From positions 1-45,900 of the forward strand of contig NZ_JAANYN010000012.1 of NCBI RefSeq assembly GCF_011290685.1: a stretch of DNA of 45,900 bases, written 5' to 3'. This DNA comes from Cyclobacterium plantarum (GTDB lineage: Bacteria > Bacteroidota > Bacteroidia > Cytophagales > Cyclobacteriaceae). A model generated the notes under the pieces. That model was not told the origin of the DNA, did not search any database, and was given only the letters and a program-made list of their open reading frames with translations. The position numbers and the translations under genes are program-made. Positions 1-8,944 of this stretch are shown piece by piece; position 1 is the stretch's first letter, and the number at the start of each line of letters is the position of its first letter.

Positions 1-59
1 TTCGGGGTTTTTGAATTAAATTACCTCTATTTAATTCATTGTATATCAGTTTTTTAGGG

Positions 60-160
60 ATTCAGAAAGAAGCCCTACAATGTCGGGCCACAGATGAAGA
101 GGATTTGCAATCCTACTTTATCTGAACCACGGAATGGCAAATTCCGCTGATCCGAACGAA
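60..160. repeat. Palindromic repeat fragment (GGATTTGCAATCC / GGAATnnCAAATTCC type)
   Basis: Short inverted repeats of the form GGATTTGCAATCC and CGGAATGGCAAATTCCG lie just downstream of the pglF-like gene. The same sentence-like mosaic (cgg-accacagatgaa-gaggatttgcaatcc) recurs near 4.1-4.3, 38.1-38.7 and 45.0-45.9 kb. It resembles REP/BIME-type intergenic repeats; no function is visible here beyond possible stem-loops after the gene end. Confidence 0.6.
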
Positions 161-167
161 AAAAATA

Positions 168-2084
168 TTATTTTTCCACTTTTTGCTGGTCCAGCACCTC
201 AAAACGGGACATTTGGCTGGTGTACTCGGGTACCATTTTTTTCATGTGCATGACAAGTTGCATCTCTTCTTCAGGATGAAACAAGGTTTCAAACAAATGG
301 ATTTTTCTTTTTATTTCCGGGTAATTTCCCGGACGCACCAGGGCTATTTTGATTTTGGGATGGTGGGTTTCTACCGAGAGTTCCCCGGAATCCAGCACTT
401 CTTCGTACAGCTTTTCTCCAGGTCGAAGTCCGGTGATTTCAATCTCAATATCCTGACCTGGTTTTTTTCCACTGAGGTGAATCATTTTCCTGGCCAGATC
501 GATGATCCTGATCGGCTCTCCCATATCAAAAACAAATATTTCCCCGCCATTTCCCATGGCACCTGCCTCCAAAACCAAATCACAGGCCTCAGGTATGGTC
601 ATGAAATACCGTGTTACATTGGGATCTGTCACCGTCAAAGGCCCTCCATTTTTGATTTGCCTTTTGAATAGGGGAATAACCGATCCATTGGAACCCAATA
701 CATTCCCAAAACGGGTAGTAATAAAGGCAGTACCTACCTTTTTCTGGTCTTTTAGATACTTGTCCAGAGATTGCACGTAGATTTCAGCAAGTCTTTTGCT
801 CGCCCCCATTACATTGGTAGGGTTAACGGCTTTATCCGTACTGACCATCACCATTTTTTCCACCCCATAGGCCACCGAACAGTCCGCTACATTTTTTGTG
901 CCCAGGAGGTTGCATTGTACGGCCTTAAAGGGATATTTTTCCATCATGGGCACATGCTTTAGTGCCGCTGCATGGAAAACAAAATGGGGCTTGTAAAGGT
1001 CAAACACATACCGGAGCCCGTCGAGGTTGGTCACATCCTCCAACACGGTGTGGAGTGGTAAATCCTTGAATTCATTTTGGATAAAAACCTCCTGATCATG
1101 CAAGGGAGATTCTGCAGTATCAAGTATCACCAGTAACTCAGGAGAGGACCTGGCGATCTGTCTGGACAATTCGCTGCCAATGGATCCGGCAGCTCCGGTG
1201 ACCAGGACACGCTTTCCGGCAATGAGTTCGGCAACCCGCTTGTTTTTCAGGCAGATGGATTCCCTGCCCAGCAGGTCTTCAATCTTTACATCCCTAAGGG
1301 CACCCGGACTGAGGTTTCCCCCTACCCACTGGTTTACCGGAGGAATGGTCATGGCATGAATATCCAATGCGATACAGGCATCAATGATTTCCCGCTTGCG
1401 CCTGGTAGGAAGCTCGATAATGGCGATGATCAACTCCTCCAAGGCAAACTTCTCCACCAAATCCGGTAGTTCTTCCATGTTGCCAAAAACAGGCAAACCT
1501 TCAAAATTTTTACCCTTCTTCCGGGGGTCATCATCCAGAAAGCCATAAACCATATACTGGTATTGGCTGTCCTTCACCACGGCACGGTAGGTAATGCTAC
1601 CGGCCTCCCCTGCTCCGTAGATCAATATTTTTTTCTTGGGCAAATCCATTCCCCTGAGCTTGTTTTTCCTGAAAAAATCCTTTACAAGCAGGCGGTAGGT
1701 AATTAAAAAAAACAAGGACATGACTCCGCCTATAATCAAAACAGCAAACGGCACCACCCTGCCACCACCATTAAACAGGACCATCAGCAGGTTTAAAACA
1801 GATACCGTAAGAATGGTGAAACCTACCGTGCGCAGGATCAACATGCCATCCATGATGCCGGTATGGCGTACGATTCCCACATAACTTTTTGTCAGGTACA
1901 TGCCCACCAGCCCCACAAGAAGAAAAATCAAGGCTCCCCTGAATACCTGCAGATCAGCCATCATCAGCCAATCAAAATTCGTAGCCAGGAAATAAGCAAA
2001 AAAGATGGATACAAAAAGAATGATGCTGTCAAGACATGCGATGATCCACCTGGGCAGAACTTTGATTTTCTTTGAAAAAAACAT
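168..2084 (-). CDS. pglF: Membrane-bound UDP-GlcNAc 4,6-dehydratase (PglF/WbpM/CapD type)
   Basis: This protein (638 aa from this start) should convert UDP-GlcNAc to the UDP-4-keto-6-deoxy sugar, the first step towards diacetylbacillosamine, QuiNAc or FucNAc. It shows four N-terminal membrane helices (about residues 12-132), a first Rossmann region with GAGEAGS (about 157) and a C-terminal SDR domain with TGAAGSIG (about 296-303). The usual YxxxK is MGASK (M426, K430), the Met-for-Tyr active site typical of the large membrane-anchored dehydratases. The frame extends upstream to a GTG at 2144 and an ATG at 2123, but a TATATTTG promoter element overlaps those codons, so ATG 2084 is preferred. 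It lies last in the run wecA-pglE-pglC-pglD-wzi-pglF. Family assignment is strong; the gene name rests on the neighbouring pglC/D/E-like genes. Confidence 0.9.
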   Translation of the reverse strand: MFFSKKIKVLPRWIIACLDSIILFVSIFFAYFLATNFDWLMMADLQVFRGALIFLLVGLVGMYLTKSYVGIVRHTGIMDGMLILRTVGFTILTVSVLNLLMVLFNGGGRVVPFAVLIIGGVMSLFFLITYRLLVKDFFRKNKLRGMDLPKKKILIYGAGEAGSITYRAVVKDSQYQYMVYGFLDDDPRKKGKNFEGLPVFGNMEELPDLVEKFALEELIIAIIELPTRRKREIIDACIALDIHAMTIPPVNQWVGGNLSPGALRDVKIEDLLGRESICLKNKRVAELIAGKRVLVTGAAGSIGSELSRQIARSSPELLVILDTAESPLHDQEVFIQNEFKDLPLHTVLEDVTNLDGLRYVFDLYKPHFVFHAAALKHVPMMEKYPFKAVQCNLLGTKNVADCSVAYGVEKMVMVSTDKAVNPTNVMGASKRLAEIYVQSLDKYLKDQKKVGTAFITTRFGNVLGSNGSVIPLFKRQIKNGGPLTVTDPNVTRYFMTIPEACDLVLEAGAMGNGGEIFVFDMGEPIRIIDLARKMIHLSGKKPGQDIEIEITGLRPGEKLYEEVLDSGELSVETHHPKIKIALVRPGNYPEIKRKIHLFETLFHPEEEMQLVMHMKKMVPEYTSQMSRFEVLDQQKVEK

Positions 2085-2124
2085 CCTTAAAAACTTAGGG
2101 TTAGAAGCTGTTGTTTGTAACATC

Positions 2125-2151
2125 CAAATATAATGGTTTTTCACTTTACAA
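2125..2151 (-). promoter_or_regulatory. Predicted Bacteroidota promoter for pglF
   Basis: On the minus strand TTTTG is followed after 16 bases by TATATTTG (2132-2125), matching the Bacteroidota -7 consensus TANNTTTG with a slightly short spacer to the -33 TTG. Transcription would begin near 2119, inside the longest possible reading frame, which argues for the internal ATG at 2084. Confidence 0.5.
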
Positions 2152-2238
2152 AAAAGCCATAACTTATCTCTGAAAAATACTTTTATTGAAATAAATACCC
2201 TGAAAAGCTGGTGGGGGACAAAAAACCCCTTTTTGCCT

Positions 2239-3849
2239 TTACCAATGGTAAACCATATGCAGCTGCATGTTGAAATTGGTACTTAGTCCATCTGCTTCCT
2301 GCCATTGGTAGTGGTGGGAATGGATGAACTGCCCGGTAGCCGAAACATTGATGTTACCTACCTTTCTTTCCCAAAGTAAGGCCAGGGCCAAATCGGTCCA
2401 GGGAGCCAAATCCGGGGACCCACTTTTTGCCGCATAGAAAAAGTCTTCATTTCTGCCCACCCGTTCCAAACGTATTCCTGTTTTTTTCCAGCCCTGCAAA
2501 TAGGCAAATTCAAGTGTCTGTATATTGCTTCCCGGGCCCAGGCCCACTCCCAGTGGCTCGCCTCTGTGGGTGAAGCCCCGAAGTTGGGAATGGCTGTGCC
2601 AGGTAGCTCCGGCATTTCCCGAATAGCGTACCAGTCGGTTGATGGATTCCTGCTGCCGGGTCATCTCCCCCCGAATCTGGAAATGACCTTTCTCCATGGA
2701 CCATATTTTGGTGAAGCCCGTTAAATAGGCCCTGGCATGTTCTGGATTGAGCATGAATTCCCGCCAATTCAAGGCATGGTCCCGCCGGCCATACTCAAAA
2801 TAAAGCTCCGCCTGTACCTTCGGCAGCAGCCACCTGCCAAAAACCGCCACCTGTTGGTCCCAGTTGCCATTGGCGTTGGTGAAACCGTAATTTTCCTTGA
2901 TCAAAGGCAGGAGAACCGGCACCATGGCCCTAAAACCCGATGGCCTGTCACTGTTATGGATCTGAAAAGTTCGGGAAAAGCCAAGGGACAATCCACTCAG
3001 CCATTTGGGTGACCAGGTAAGGATCAGCGCATTCAGGTAACGGGCATCTTTGCGGTGTGGCCTGTAAAATTGCTGATTGAGGCTTTCGTCCTGTACAGGC
3101 TTATAGGCAGTACTCTGCAGCCTGCCAAACAACAGCTGTGTTTCGAAAGAACCGAGAAATGTAGTAAGGGGAGCCCTGCTGCCCAGACTCAGGTGAGGAA
3201 ATCCCGGTGCATGATGACTGAAAATAAGGGACTGGAATTGCCCCGGCCCCCACCAGATACTTTGGGTGCTCAGGCTTGCTTCCCAATTTCGCCAATGGGC
3301 TGCCAACTTTGATTGCCCCCAGCCCAGGCGCAGCAAAGCGCCCTGATTGAAGCGCTCCGGAAAATTGAGGGTATTGGGATAACGAAAGTAGGTGAGATTG
3401 GTAGCCCGCCCGTAAATATCCGGGAAGCCATCAAAGGAGGAATTGGCCGCCAGTACCAGCTCCGGTTGAAAGCGGAATTCCAGCCAATTGTCCTTATTGT
3501 ATTGTACACCAGGATTCAACCAAAGCTGGGGGCCCCTGGCGGGTACGGTCAAATAAGGAAAGGCACCATAGGGCCTGCTACCGGAATGCCCCAAAGATGC
3601 CCTGAGCGGCAATAATTTCCAATTTTCTTTTATTTCCCTGCCGGCCGCCAGGCTGTCTCCTTCCAGCAGATCGGCAAGGGTTAAAGCAAAGGGACGTATG
3701 GTAAAACTTGCCTCGTTATTTCCCTGATTCAGGAGTTGCGCCCTTCTGCCCACCTCTTCCAGCATGGGCTCTCCGGCAATCACCTGGGCCTGAATCTGGT
3801 AAGAATTGACAGAAAGGAGAATCAATAAAAAGAATAGGGTTCGTCGCAT
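2239..3849 (-). CDS. wzi: Capsule assembly Wzi family outer-membrane protein
   Basis: A 536-aa protein with a clear N-terminal signal peptide (MRRTLFFLLILLSVNSYQIQ followed by AQ). The rest is rich in alternating aromatic/hydrophilic stretches ending in ...HMVYHW, as expected of a beta-barrel. In Wzi proteins the barrel sits in the outer membrane and helps hold or assemble capsular polymer at the cell surface. The position between the PglD-like acetyltransferase and the PglF-like dehydratase, inside a capsule locus with wza and wzc, fits. About 475 bases of repeats separate it from the upstream pglD, so it may have its own promoter; a TATCTTTC near 3858 is an imperfect candidate. Length is normal for the family. 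Confidence 0.85.
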   Translation of the reverse strand: MRRTLFFLLILLSVNSYQIQAQVIAGEPMLEEVGRRAQLLNQGNNEASFTIRPFALTLADLLEGDSLAAGREIKENWKLLPLRASLGHSGSRPYGAFPYLTVPARGPQLWLNPGVQYNKDNWLEFRFQPELVLAANSSFDGFPDIYGRATNLTYFRYPNTLNFPERFNQGALLRLGWGQSKLAAHWRNWEASLSTQSIWWGPGQFQSLIFSHHAPGFPHLSLGSRAPLTTFLGSFETQLLFGRLQSTAYKPVQDESLNQQFYRPHRKDARYLNALILTWSPKWLSGLSLGFSRTFQIHNSDRPSGFRAMVPVLLPLIKENYGFTNANGNWDQQVAVFGRWLLPKVQAELYFEYGRRDHALNWREFMLNPEHARAYLTGFTKIWSMEKGHFQIRGEMTRQQESINRLVRYSGNAGATWHSHSQLRGFTHRGEPLGVGLGPGSNIQTLEFAYLQGWKKTGIRLERVGRNEDFFYAAKSGSPDLAPWTDLALALLWERKVGNINVSATGQFIHSHHYQWQEADGLSTNFNMQLHMVYHW

Positions 3850-3992
3850 TTGAGCCGAAAGATAAACTTTTTTGCAGAAAAAGTCGAAGAAAATATCCCG
3901 TCCTTTCAGGCCTGGGGTGAGTCGTGCTCTTTATATCGATGGGCTGCACCCATCGCTGCGGTATTCCGCCCGTTCAGGGCTTGGGATTTATT

Positions 3993-4084
3993 GATGATGG
4001 GATGATATGCTGATGTGGGGATGTGATGGTGTGATGGTGTGATGATGTGATGGTTTGATGGTTTGATGGTTTGATGATCTGAGT
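3993..4084. repeat. GATG-rich 8-bp tandem array, copy near wzi
   Basis: Degenerate tandem units close to gatgatgt/gatggttt with about 8-bp period, about 145 bases upstream of the wzi start. The same array type occurs at 7940-8055, 15025-15142, 37868-37940 and 45132-45190. Confidence 0.7.
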
Positions 4085-4320
4085 AGGTTAGGATAGAATT
4101 TGCAATCCTGATTTCGTGTCCCTCCGGGGATTACAAATCCCCCCCCTATCTGTACCACGGAATTGCAAATTCCGCGGAGCTGGAAGACGCGCTGGCCGAC
4201 ATTTGCAATGTCGGACCACAGATGAACAGGATTTGTAATCCTGATTTCATGTCCGTCCGGGGATTACAAATCCCCTCTTATCTGTACCACGGAATTACAA
4301 ATTCCGCGGAGCGGTGAGCA
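4085..4320. repeat. Palindromic repeat mosaic between wzi and pglD
   Basis: Two successive copies of a mosaic containing GGATTTGCAATCC or GGATTTGTAATCC, GGGGATTACAAATCCCC and ACGGAATTACAAATTCCGCGG. Each is a perfect or near-perfect stem. They abut the 3' end of the acetyltransferase gene and could act as transcript-end stem-loops. No coding frame is credible here. Confidence 0.7.
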
Positions 4321-4325
4321 GTATG

Positions 4326-4919
4326 CTATATATTTCCCTTGAGGCGATTGCCTATCCAGGTACTTCCATCGGGGATATTGCGGGTGACCACGGAGCCGGC
4401 ACCAACCTTTACCCAGGCACCAATGTGCAAGCCTGGCAATACCGTGCTCCCAGCACCGATCAGGCTGCCCTCTCCTACCTCCACCCCGCCGCATAAAATG
4501 GCTCCGGGAGCAATGTGTACAAAATCCGATAGGCGGCATTCGTGATCCACAGCCGCCCCCGTATTGACGATGACCTGCTTTCCCAGACATGAATCTACCT
4601 TTACAATGGCGCTTTCCATTACTACCGTCCCCGCTGCCAGGGTAGCGCGCTTGCTAAAAATAGCCGAAGGATGGATGATGCTGGCAAAAGTAGCCCTTTC
4701 CCTGAAGCGCAAATAGAGGTTTTTTCGGTGGTTGTTGTCCCCTACGGCTATAAACAAAGGCTGGTCAAAAATGAAATCCTCCGGAACAGGACCACGAACA
4801 GGTATCTCCATCAATCGCGGAATTCCGGGATCATCGTCAAAGATACCTTGGACCCTGTCCGTGGAATCCAACAGATCAATGATCACCTTTGCATGACCGG
4901 ATGCACCGAAAATATACAT
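4326..4919 (-). CDS. pglD: Sugar O/N-acyltransferase, PglD/NeuD type
   Basis: A 197-aa protein that starts with the nucleotide-sugar binding motif MYIFGASGHAKV and continues as a left-handed beta-helix of hexapeptide repeats (about residues 78-195). VDHECRL places a histidine at residue 126, matching the catalytic His125 of PglD. The expected reaction is acetyl-CoA dependent N-acetylation of the UDP-4-amino sugar made by the DegT aminotransferase just upstream, giving UDP-diNAcBac. The gene is 19 bases after the pglC-like gene, in the order aminotransferase, priming transferase, acetyltransferase. NeuD-like O-acetyltransferases share this fold, but the neighbours favour the PglD role. Confidence 0.87.
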   Translation of the reverse strand: MYIFGASGHAKVIIDLLDSTDRVQGIFDDDPGIPRLMEIPVRGPVPEDFIFDQPLFIAVGDNNHRKNLYLRFRERATFASIIHPSAIFSKRATLAAGTVVMESAIVKVDSCLGKQVIVNTGAAVDHECRLSDFVHIAPGAILCGGVEVGEGSLIGAGSTVLPGLHIGAWVKVGAGSVVTRNIPDGSTWIGNRLKGNI

Positions 4920-4938
4920 TCATTTAGCAATTAATGAT

Positions 4939-5547
4939 TTAGGCACTTTGTCGGTTTCCGTTGAATGGCACCACCGACAGCCTGCCTTTCGGATAGACAT
5001 GCTCCTTGCTGATCAGGGGCCTGAAGGTCCAGAACAGGATTTTCAGGTCCAGCAGAAAAGAGCCATGCCTAACGTACCAGGTATCATAGCGGAATTTTTC
5101 CTCCCAACTCAGCCTATTCCGCCCTTTGACCTGGGCCAGACCGGTAATGCCCGGTAAAACCTCATGTCTGCGGTTTTGTTCTTCGGAATACAAAGGCAGG
5201 TATTCGGGCAGCAAGGGCCTTGGACCTACCAGACTCATTTCTCCGGTAAGTACGCAAAATAACTGTGGCAGCTCATCCAGGGAACTTTGCCTTAACCAGG
5301 AGCCAAACGGGGTCAGCCGCTGTTCATCCCTGAGTAGATTGCCCCTTTCATCCCTGGGTCCGGACATGGTCCGGAATTTCAGCAAGGTGAATGGCCTGCC
5401 GGCTCTCCCCGTGCGGGTTTGCATGAAAAACACCGGGCCCTCCTTCTTGTACCAAAGCAGGATCACCAAAGCTGCCATCAACGGCGAAAGTAGCACCAAC
5501 AATACCAGTGCCACTAAAAAATCAAAAATTCGTTTTCCCACCCTCAT
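4939..5547 (-). CDS. pglC: Monotopic phosphoglycosyl transferase (PglC-like sugar transferase)
   Basis: A 202-aa protein with one N-terminal hydrophobic re-entrant helix (about residues 8-32) and the bacterial sugar transferase domain: KEGPVFFMQTRTGRAG, LLKFRTM, SSLDELPQL with the catalytic D91-E92 pair (D93-E94 in PglC), and SLVGPRPLLPEY. It should transfer a sugar-1-phosphate, probably diNAcBac-1-P, to undecaprenyl phosphate at the inner membrane. The length matches small PglC forms without the large WbaP-type N-terminus. Its ATG overlaps the stop of the aminotransferase gene (ATGA), indicating translational coupling. A second, unrelated priming enzyme lies upstream at 6948-7886. Confidence 0.92.
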   Translation of the reverse strand: MRVGKRIFDFLVALVLLVLLSPLMAALVILLWYKKEGPVFFMQTRTGRAGRPFTLLKFRTMSGPRDERGNLLRDEQRLTPFGSWLRQSSLDELPQLFCVLTGEMSLVGPRPLLPEYLPLYSEEQNRRHEVLPGITGLAQVKGRNRLSWEEKFRYDTWYVRHGSFLLDLKILFWTFRPLISKEHVYPKGRLSVVPFNGNRQSA

Positions 5548-6710
5548 GACATTTTATCAGACAGCCTCAGGCTTTCTTTGTGTAGTAAAAAAATCACTTC
5601 CAGTATCCGGTCCATGTCATCGGCCGTCAGCGCCGTACTGCTCGGCAGGCAAATGCCCTGAGAAAAAAGCTCGGAGGACACGCCCCTTCCGAAGAAAGGC
5701 GTATTTTTATATAAGGGCTGCAGGTGCATGGGTTTCCACAGTAACCTGGACTCAATCAGCTGGTCTTCAAAGGCGCACATCAACTCTCTTGCTGAAAAAC
5801 CTGTCTTCAGGGGATCTATCAGCATGGTCGTCAGCCAACGGTTGGAAAAATAACCATCCGGTTCTTTCAAAAAACTTATACCGGGAAGCTCTTCCAGGGA
5901 TTGCTGGTACCTCTGGAAAATAGCCCTTCTTTTTTGGATCCGGTCTTCCAGACTCGCCAGCTGGGCCAGCCCTATACCGGCAGAAATATTGTTCATTTTA
6001 TAATTAAATCCCAATTCGGAATGCTCGTAATGGGGATAATCCAGTTTGGCCTGTGTGGAGAGGTACCTGGCTTTTTTGGCCAGAAAACGACTGTCAGTGA
6101 GCAGCGCTCCCCCACTACCGGTGGTAATGATCTTGTTGCCGTTAAAAGAAAAAATACCGAGATCACCGAAGGTTCCGGCATACTGCCGGTCGATGCGGGA
6201 CCCTACGGCTTCCGCCGCATCTTCAATGACGGGAATTTGGTACTTCTGGCTGATTTCCCTTATCCTGAGCCAGTCGGCCGGCATACCGAATAGGTTGACC
6301 ACCACAATGGCTTTGGGCTTCTTGCCCAGCAGGAGCCGCTTTTTTATGGTTTCTTCCAGGATATCCGGACAGATGTTCCATGTTTTCCGCTCACTGTCTA
6401 TCAATATGGGGCGGGCCCCCTGATAAAGTATGGGATTGGTGGAAGCGATGAAAGTAAAACTCTGACACAGCACCTCGTCTCCCGGACCAACACCCAAGAG
6501 GTGGAGGGCAAGGTGAATGGCGGAAGTACCGGAATTGATAGCCACCACATGAGCTGCCTCAAACCTGTCAGACAGCCCCTGCTCAAAGCCCGTAATGAAC
6601 CTGCCATGTGTAGCGATCTGCCCCTCCTCCATTGCGGCCATGACATGGGCCAATTCCGTTCCATGAAATTCGGGAAAAGACAAGTGAATCTTTTCTTTAA
6701 ATTTTTCCAT
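5544..6710 (-). CDS. pglE: DegT/DnrJ/EryC1/StrS aminotransferase (PglE-like)
   Basis: A PLP enzyme of 388 aa expected to aminate the UDP-4-keto-6-deoxy sugar made by the PglF-like protein. Visible landmarks are NSGTSAIHLAL (cofactor phosphate region), IEDAAEAVGS and SFNGNKIITTGSGG, whose lysine (about residue 193) forms the Schiff base. The frame extends four codons further to a TTG at 6722, but ATG 6710, preceded by GAGGAT, is the better start. It is translationally coupled to pglC through a 4-base overlap. Upstream lies a 237-base AT-rich gap before wecA. The exact sugar is inferred from the pglF/pglC/pglD neighbours. Confidence 0.9.
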   Translation of the reverse strand: MEKFKEKIHLSFPEFHGTELAHVMAAMEEGQIATHGRFITGFEQGLSDRFEAAHVVAINSGTSAIHLALHLLGVGPGDEVLCQSFTFIASTNPILYQGARPILIDSERKTWNICPDILEETIKKRLLLGKKPKAIVVVNLFGMPADWLRIREISQKYQIPVIEDAAEAVGSRIDRQYAGTFGDLGIFSFNGNKIITTGSGGALLTDSRFLAKKARYLSTQAKLDYPHYEHSELGFNYKMNNISAGIGLAQLASLEDRIQKRRAIFQRYQQSLEELPGISFLKEPDGYFSNRWLTTMLIDPLKTGFSARELMCAFEDQLIESRLLWKPMHLQPLYKNTPFFGRGVSSELFSQGICLPSSTALTADDMDRILEVIFLLHKESLRLSDKMS

Positions 6711-6947
6711 TCTTATCCTCAATTCGAGTATTGCCGATTAAAGATAAAAATATTTCTATTAAAATTAAATTATATTAAATCCAGAGAAAGCAACTTTTGA
6801 TGGCAAATACTTTCTAAAATCAGATAATTTATTCGCCAAAAAAATCAAGTACTTTTTACTATGGGCCTGTTGCATTTTCCTGATGGCTAAAAAAAAATCA
6901 GCTTTGTCAGCCAACTAAATACCGGGTGAATATTTTTTTATTTTTTT

Positions 6948-7886
6948 TTATATTTTTTTTATGAGCCAGTACCGGAAGCCTAAAAAAGCCGGAATCACCA
7001 GTATGACAAAAGCCAGGGAAGGTATCCATTGAAAGGTTTCCATGCCAATGCCATAAATCCATATCGCATTGATCAACAACTGCAAACCTGCATAGGCCAG
7101 GGATACCTGTACGTGGGGAATGCCTGCCTCATTGGCCAGGTACTGGTACAGGTGACTGCGGTGGGGCTGGAAGATATTTTCCCGGCGGATAAGGCGCTTC
7201 AGGAGTGTGATCACCGCATCCAGTCCATAGATGGTAAAGAAAAACAAATAGGCGGGGTTTCCGCTCAGGAGTATGGTTTTGACCATCAGGTAGCCCAGGA
7301 TCATGGCCATGCTGACGGATCCCACATCTCCGGCAAAACAACGGGCTTTTTTACGTACGTTAAACCAGGCAAAGGCCAGTGAAGCCAGTGCCAGCAGTAC
7401 CAGCAAGTTTCTTTCAGCGGACAATTCCGGAACCAGGGCAAAGCTCCCCAGGGCCACCAGGGCATAGAGCACGGTAATCCCGTTGATCCCGTCCATAAAG
7501 TTAAACAGATTGGTCCAGCCGATCAGCATAAAGAACAGCAATGGTATCCAGGCTCCCAGACTGGCTCCCTGCCCCAGATCCAGGAGCAGCAGGGACGTGG
7601 CCAGAAAATGCGCACCGATGCGCGGCAACTGGTGCAGGGGCCGGATATCGTCCAGCAGGCTGACTCCTCCGACCAAGAGGATGGCCAGGGCAAGCGGCCA
7701 GGAAGCTGCCCCCTGTAGCCAGGCCAGCAAGATGGCCAGGACAAAGACCATCCCACCGCCGCGTATGGTGCTGCGGGTATGGGAGGAGCGTTCATTGGGC
7801 CTGTCAATGATGCGATACCGCTCTGCCAGGCTAAAATAAAGGAGCATGGCTCCCATAAAAAAGAAGAATACGATCAGGTAGTACAT
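6948..7886 (-). CDS. Polytopic phosphoglycosyl transferase, MraY/WecA family
   Basis: An inner-membrane protein of 312 aa with about ten hydrophobic segments and the family signatures LLDDIRPL (about residue 77), NLFNFMDGINGI (about 126-137), FAGDVGSVSM and the HRSHLYQYL loop. Such enzymes move HexNAc-1-P from a UDP-sugar to undecaprenyl phosphate, and WbpL-like members prefer FucNAc or QuiNAc. The frame opens at a GTG at 7901, but a TACATTTG promoter element ends at 7907, so ATG 7886 is the likelier start with a leader of about 15 bases. In similar loci such a gene stands next to an epimerase and a WbuB-like GT; here those partners lie at 14119 and 16557, beyond an island of TA modules and repeats. 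Confidence 0.9.
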   Translation of the reverse strand: MYYLIVFFFFMGAMLLYFSLAERYRIIDRPNERSSHTRSTIRGGGMVFVLAILLAWLQGAASWPLALAILLVGGVSLLDDIRPLHQLPRIGAHFLATSLLLLDLGQGASLGAWIPLLFFMLIGWTNLFNFMDGINGITVLYALVALGSFALVPELSAERNLLVLLALASLAFAWFNVRKKARCFAGDVGSVSMAMILGYLMVKTILLSGNPAYLFFFTIYGLDAVITLLKRLIRRENIFQPHRSHLYQYLANEAGIPHVQVSLAYAGLQLLINAIWIYGIGMETFQWIPSLAFVILVIPAFLGFRYWLIKKI

Positions 7887-7906
7887 GGATTCAAAAAACA
7901 CCAGCG

Positions 7907-7938
7907 CAAATGTAGGGATTTTTTGGGTAAATGGTCAA
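7907..7938 (-). promoter_or_regulatory. Predicted Bacteroidota promoter for the wecA-like gene
   Basis: The minus strand reads TTG (7938-7936), 21 bases, then TACATTTG (7914-7907), a full TANNTTTG match. Its upstream edge nearly touches the 8-bp GATG array starting about 7940. Confidence 0.6.
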
Positions 7939-7939
7939 T

Positions 7940-8055
7940 GGTTTGATGGTCTGATGATGGGATGATGGGATGATGGGATGATGTGATGATGTGGTGATGT
8001 GGTGATGTGGTGATGGGATGATGGGATGATGTGGTGATTTGATGGTACGATGGTA
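7940..8055. repeat. GATGATGK 8-bp tandem array
   Basis: About fourteen consecutive 8-base units (gatgatgg, gatgatgt, ggtgatgt, gatggtac and variants) can be read without a gap. It lies immediately upstream of the predicted wecA promoter. The low-complexity frame across it (His/Ser/Thr/Ile-rich) is not a gene. Confidence 0.85.
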
Positions 8056-8063
8056 CAATTTGT

Positions 8064-8345
8064 TTAACCCTTAACAACCAGGGTTGAATCCAAATTAAGG
8101 GCTGACTGCCAAATAGCCAGGATGAACACCTCAGCCAGTTCCGAGCCTCTTTAACCCTTAACCACCACGGTTGAGCCCGAAACCAGCCATACTGCCTAAA
8201 TACCCATTACAAATCTCCGGCCGGGTTCGAGCCAATTAACCCTTAACATCCCCGATGCTACATAAAACAAACCCCGGTGCCAGATAGCAACTTTGATTCC
8301 CTCAGCCCTTTCTGAACCACCTTAACCCTTAACCACCACGCCTGA
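8064..8345. repeat. Satellite cluster, core TTAACCCTTAAC(C/A)ACCACGG, plus orientation
   Basis: Cores begin at 8064, 8151, 8236 and 8322 (spacings 87, 85, 86). Linkers between cores differ but recur in the same form elsewhere in the window (for example the linkers with GGGCTGACTGCCAAATAGCC and GCCAGATAGCAACTTTGATT). No gene is seen here. Confidence 0.9.
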
Positions 8346-8617
8346 ATCCAGCACCCGGCCCAAATGCAAAAAAGCCAAGACATGTGCTCATGGTACGTGC
8401 TTTTTGGCATTTGCAATGCCGAACCCAGATGAACAGGGTTTGTAAGCCTGGGTTCGTGAATGCCAAAGGATGATGAATGATTTATTGATGGTATGGTGGA
8501 GGATTTATGATTTTTGATTTAGGGTTGGAGGTTGGCTGTGCCAAAAGCTAAAGGTCAACGGATGAATCCCAGTACCATACGTTTCCGCTCCGGTTTAGAT
8601 GGCTTCGGTTCCGAAAT
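8346..8617. other. Gene-free stretch with palindromic repeat fragment
   Basis: It holds the tail of a satellite unit (GCAAAAAAGCC), a fragment of the GGnTTTGnAAnCC palindromic family at 8395-8450 and a weak GATG tract. No credible reading frame. Confidence 0.5.
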
Positions 8618-8944
8618 TTAATCCGTTTTAATGTCAAATAACTGAATCAACTTCTTATGTAACTCACTTATTTCCGTTTCATTTATACTTCCCAGTTTTC
8701 CTATTACTAAGGACTTATCAATTGTGGCCATCTTTCCAATTCTTACGATCGAACGCTTCTTGAGTCCATTTATTGAATTGGGATGTAGTAGCAAATCTGT
8801 CGCTTCTTGCCAATGCAGCTGGGTAGAAATAAAACCTACAGTGACGTCTAAACTTCCAGCAATCAAAATCAAAGCAGGACGCTTTTTGCTTCCTGTCAAA
8901 TCAGTAAATGGAAAGGGGATTAAAATTATATCTCCTTTCTGCAT
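8618..8944 (-). CDS. MazF/PemK-like type II toxin, copy 1
   Basis: A 108-aa protein beginning MQKGDIILIPFPFTDLTG and continuing SKKRPALIL, the diagnostic N-terminus of the PemK/MazF fold; these are ribosome-independent mRNA endonucleases. The ATG at 8944 shares one base with the antitoxin stop (TGATG), so the pair is translationally coupled. A TTG one codon earlier (8947) is possible but less likely. A close homologue with the same organisation lies at 15353-15679. Both copies look intact. Confidence 0.85.
   Translation of the reverse strand: MQKGDIILIPFPFTDLTGSKKRPALILIAGSLDVTVGFISTQLHWQEATDLLLHPNSINGLKKRSIVRIGKMATIDKSLVIGKLGSINETEISELHKKLIQLFDIKTD

Noticed and set aside
2195-2240. GGGGGACAAAAAACCCCTTTTTG as a terminator between pglF and wzi
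   Set aside because: The T-tail points along the plus strand, where there is no gene to terminate; on the coding strand the tail is missing.
7874-8077. His/Ser/Thr-rich frame upstream of the wecA-like gene
   Set aside because: It is the translation of the 8-bp GATG array.
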